Origin: Burkholderiales bacterium
GTDB lineage: Bacteria > Pseudomonadota > Gammaproteobacteria > Burkholderiales > Burkholderiaceae_C
Reading direction: 5' to 3'
Assembly (NCBI GenBank): GCA_021732385.1
Contig: JAKFVA010000032.1
Location: 1-33,854, forward strand
DNA: 33,854 nucleotides
The notes beneath the pieces were generated by a model. The model worked only from the letters and a program-made list of their open reading frames with translations, did no database searches and was not told where the DNA came from. The translations under genes were made by a program, and so were the position numbers. Numbering within the stretch: position 1 is the stretch's first letter; every line of letters begins with the position of its first letter. Positions 32,780-33,854 of the stretch are shown piece by piece.

Positions 32780-33623
32780 CACCCCGCGCATTGCCAGCGC
32801 CGACTTCAGCCTGCTCATCATTGGCGACGAGATTTTGTCGGGCAAGCGCGCCGACAAGCACATGCCCAAGCTGATTGAGCTGCTGGCTGCGCGCGGCCTG
32901 CGCCTGGACGCGGCCGAGTACGTGGGCGATTCGCCCGTGCACATTACCGCCTGCTTGCGTCGCGCCCTGGCACACGCGTCAGCTACCGGCGGCGCGGTGT
33001 TTTCCTGTGGCGGCATAGGTGCCACGCCAGACGACCACACCCGCCAGTGCGCCGCGGCCGCGTTGGGCGCGCCACTGGCGCTGCACCCGCAGGCAGCGGC
33101 GCTGATTCACGAACGCATGAAAGACGTGGCGGCGGCCCAGGGCACGCCCTATGAGCCGGATAAGCCCGACAACCTGCACCGCCTGAACATGGCGCTGTTT
33201 CCACAAGGCGCGACCATCATTCCAAACCCCTACAACAAGATTGCGGGCTTCAGTTTGGCCGCCACAGGTGGTCAAGGCGGCGTTTTTTTCTTCCCTGGTT
33301 TCCCGGTAATGGCTTGGCCCATGATGGCTTGGGTGCTGGATACCCATTGCCCGCATCTGTTTCACTCACATGCGCAGTTGGAAAAATCCGTGATCGTTTT
33401 TGGTGCAATGGAAGCTACGCTGACACCGCTGATGGAGCAAATAGAGTGCGATTTCCCGGGTGCAAAGGTGTTCAGTCTGCCCAGCGTGGACCATCCGCAA
33501 TATGGGCGGCACATTGAGCTTGGTGTCAAAGGCCCCCTAGAATTGACTGCAAATGCCTATGCTGCCTTGCTGCAAGGCTTGCGCACACTGAACACACCGC
33601 TTGGCCCTGAATTGGTGCGTTAA
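32745..33623 (+). CDS. Molybdopterin-binding-domain protein (MoCF/CinA-N type)
   Basis: The 292-residue protein contains the MoCF_biosynth domain: FSLLIIGDEILSGKRADKHM, then GGAVFSCGGIGATPDDHTRQ, the GxGxTxDD-type loop that binds molybdopterin in MoaB/MogA/CinA. A C-terminal part of about 100 residues follows. It is longer than MogA and lacks the CinA nicotinamide-deamidase domain. Role unclear; such proteins are often annotated competence/damage-inducible. Confidence 0.88.
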   Translation: MTDPTSRHHRPDTPRIASADFSLLIIGDEILSGKRADKHMPKLIELLAARGLRLDAAEYVGDSPVHITACLRRALAHASATGGAVFSCGGIGATPDDHTRQCAAAALGAPLALHPQAAALIHERMKDVAAAQGTPYEPDKPDNLHRLNMALFPQGATIIPNPYNKIAGFSLAATGGQGGVFFFPGFPVMAWPMMAWVLDTHCPHLFHSHAQLEKSVIVFGAMEATLTPLMEQIECDFPGAKVFSLPSVDHPQYGRHIELGVKGPLELTANAYAALLQGLRTLNTPLGPELVR

Positions 33624-33633
33624 CAGCGCACCA
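33613..33633. terminator. Hairpin across the stop codon of the MoCF gene
   Basis: TGGTGCG (33613-33619) and CGCACCA (33627-33633) form a perfect 7-bp stem with a 7-nt loop containing the TAA stop. The T-run (33644-33648) is displaced by 10 bases, so it is a weak terminator. The arms also resemble NtrC half-sites in reversed order. Confidence 0.4.
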
Positions 33634-33772
33634 TAATTGCACATTTTTGATTGTGTAAATTTGAAACAAGCGTGAACAGGCGCTTTAATGCGCAGTGCCG
33701 CCTTTTTCACGACTGGCAGCCGCCAATCTGTGCAAGGCACAATAGCAACTGAGATAAATGTGCCCATAGCTT

Positions 33773-33787
33773 TGGCACAAATACTGC
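33773..33787 (+). promoter_or_regulatory. Sigma-54 promoter before glnA
   Basis: TGGCAC, five bases and CTGC keep the invariant GG-N10-GC (33774-33775 and 33786-33787) of the -24/-12 sigma-54 promoter. It lies 48 bp before the ATG, as expected for NtrC-controlled glnA. Clear NtrC enhancer sites could not be assigned; a loose inverted pair (TGCACA/TGTGTA) lies at about 33638-33657. Confidence 0.65.
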
Positions 33788-33834
33788 GTAATTGCCTGTA
33801 CAACTTTTAACCAACCGCTAACCAGGAGAGATTG

Positions 33835-33854
33835 ATGGCCAAGACCGTCGCAGA
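33835..33854 (+). CDS. glnA: Start of a gene, probably glutamine synthetase glnA (partial)
   Basis: An AGGAGAG ribosome binding site precedes ATG 33835. Six complete codons (MAKTVA) remain before the window ends. This start is the one common to GlnA of Burkholderiales, and the sigma-54 promoter upstream supports it. Too little sequence for certainty. Confidence 0.55.

Noticed and set aside
1-33854. CRISPR arrays or full tRNA/rRNA genes
   Set aside because: No regularly spaced repeats and no complete cloverleaf or rRNA signature were seen.

Overview
The window looks like a chromosomal segment of a betaproteobacterium of the order Burkholderiales, most probably a Comamonadaceae member related to Rhodoferax or Polaromonas. 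This rests on protein flavour (Bug/TctC-type binding protein, HiPIP, CzcE-like protein, the MAKTVA start of glnA) and on moderately high GC. It is inference from family resemblance; no database search was possible.

Positions 1-6.5 kb are a decayed mobile-element and defence graveyard. It holds the C-terminal part of an McrB-type AAA+ ATPase running off the left edge, an AlpA-type excisionase/regulator coupled to a small ORF, and a class II Fic protein with its own palindrome-covered promoter. A truncated tyrosine integrase, a flavoprotein oxidoreductase and a complete 1297-bp IS3-family element follow; the element's second catalytic Asp is replaced by Asn. Two diverged copies of the same island segment occur (1456-1565 plus 2811-2975, and 6232-6502). 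In the right copy the two blocks abut. In the left copy a 1.25-kb cassette carrying fic separates them.

Positions 6.5-10.4 kb hold a biotin operon, bioA-bioD-bioF, with overlapping genes. It ends in an internal fragment of bioB that cannot encode a working biotin synthase. A 377-bp gene-free stretch with an 11-bp inverted repeat follows.

Positions 10.4-13.8 kb are a tight three-gene cassette for uptake and breakdown of an organic acid: Bug/TctC binding protein, MmgE/PrpD family protein and D-2-hydroxyacid dehydrogenase. A convergent CzcE-like periplasmic protein follows, whose translation start is duplicated by a perfect 39-bp tandem repeat. Positions 14.4-19.6 kb form a sulfate/thiosulfate ABC importer with two paralogous binding proteins followed by cysT, cysW and cysA.

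Positions 19.7-23.5 kb hold a Tat-type HiPIP, then a light-dependent DNA repair block: a flavin photolyase/cryptochrome, a DUF2256 zinc-ribbon protein and an iron-sulfur photolyase with four correctly spaced cysteines. On the opposite strand lie gspB, gspA (type II secretion accessory pair) and a secreted SUMF1-fold protein (23.5-26.9 kb). The right part is housekeeping and envelope functions: an RsuA-type pseudouridine synthase, an alpha/beta hydrolase, then a same-strand run of YncE-like beta-propeller, NodB-fold deacetylase, sterol-desaturase-type membrane oxygenase, EI24 membrane protein and a molybdopterin-binding-domain protein. The window closes with a sigma-54-type promoter and the first codons of a gene that looks like glnA.
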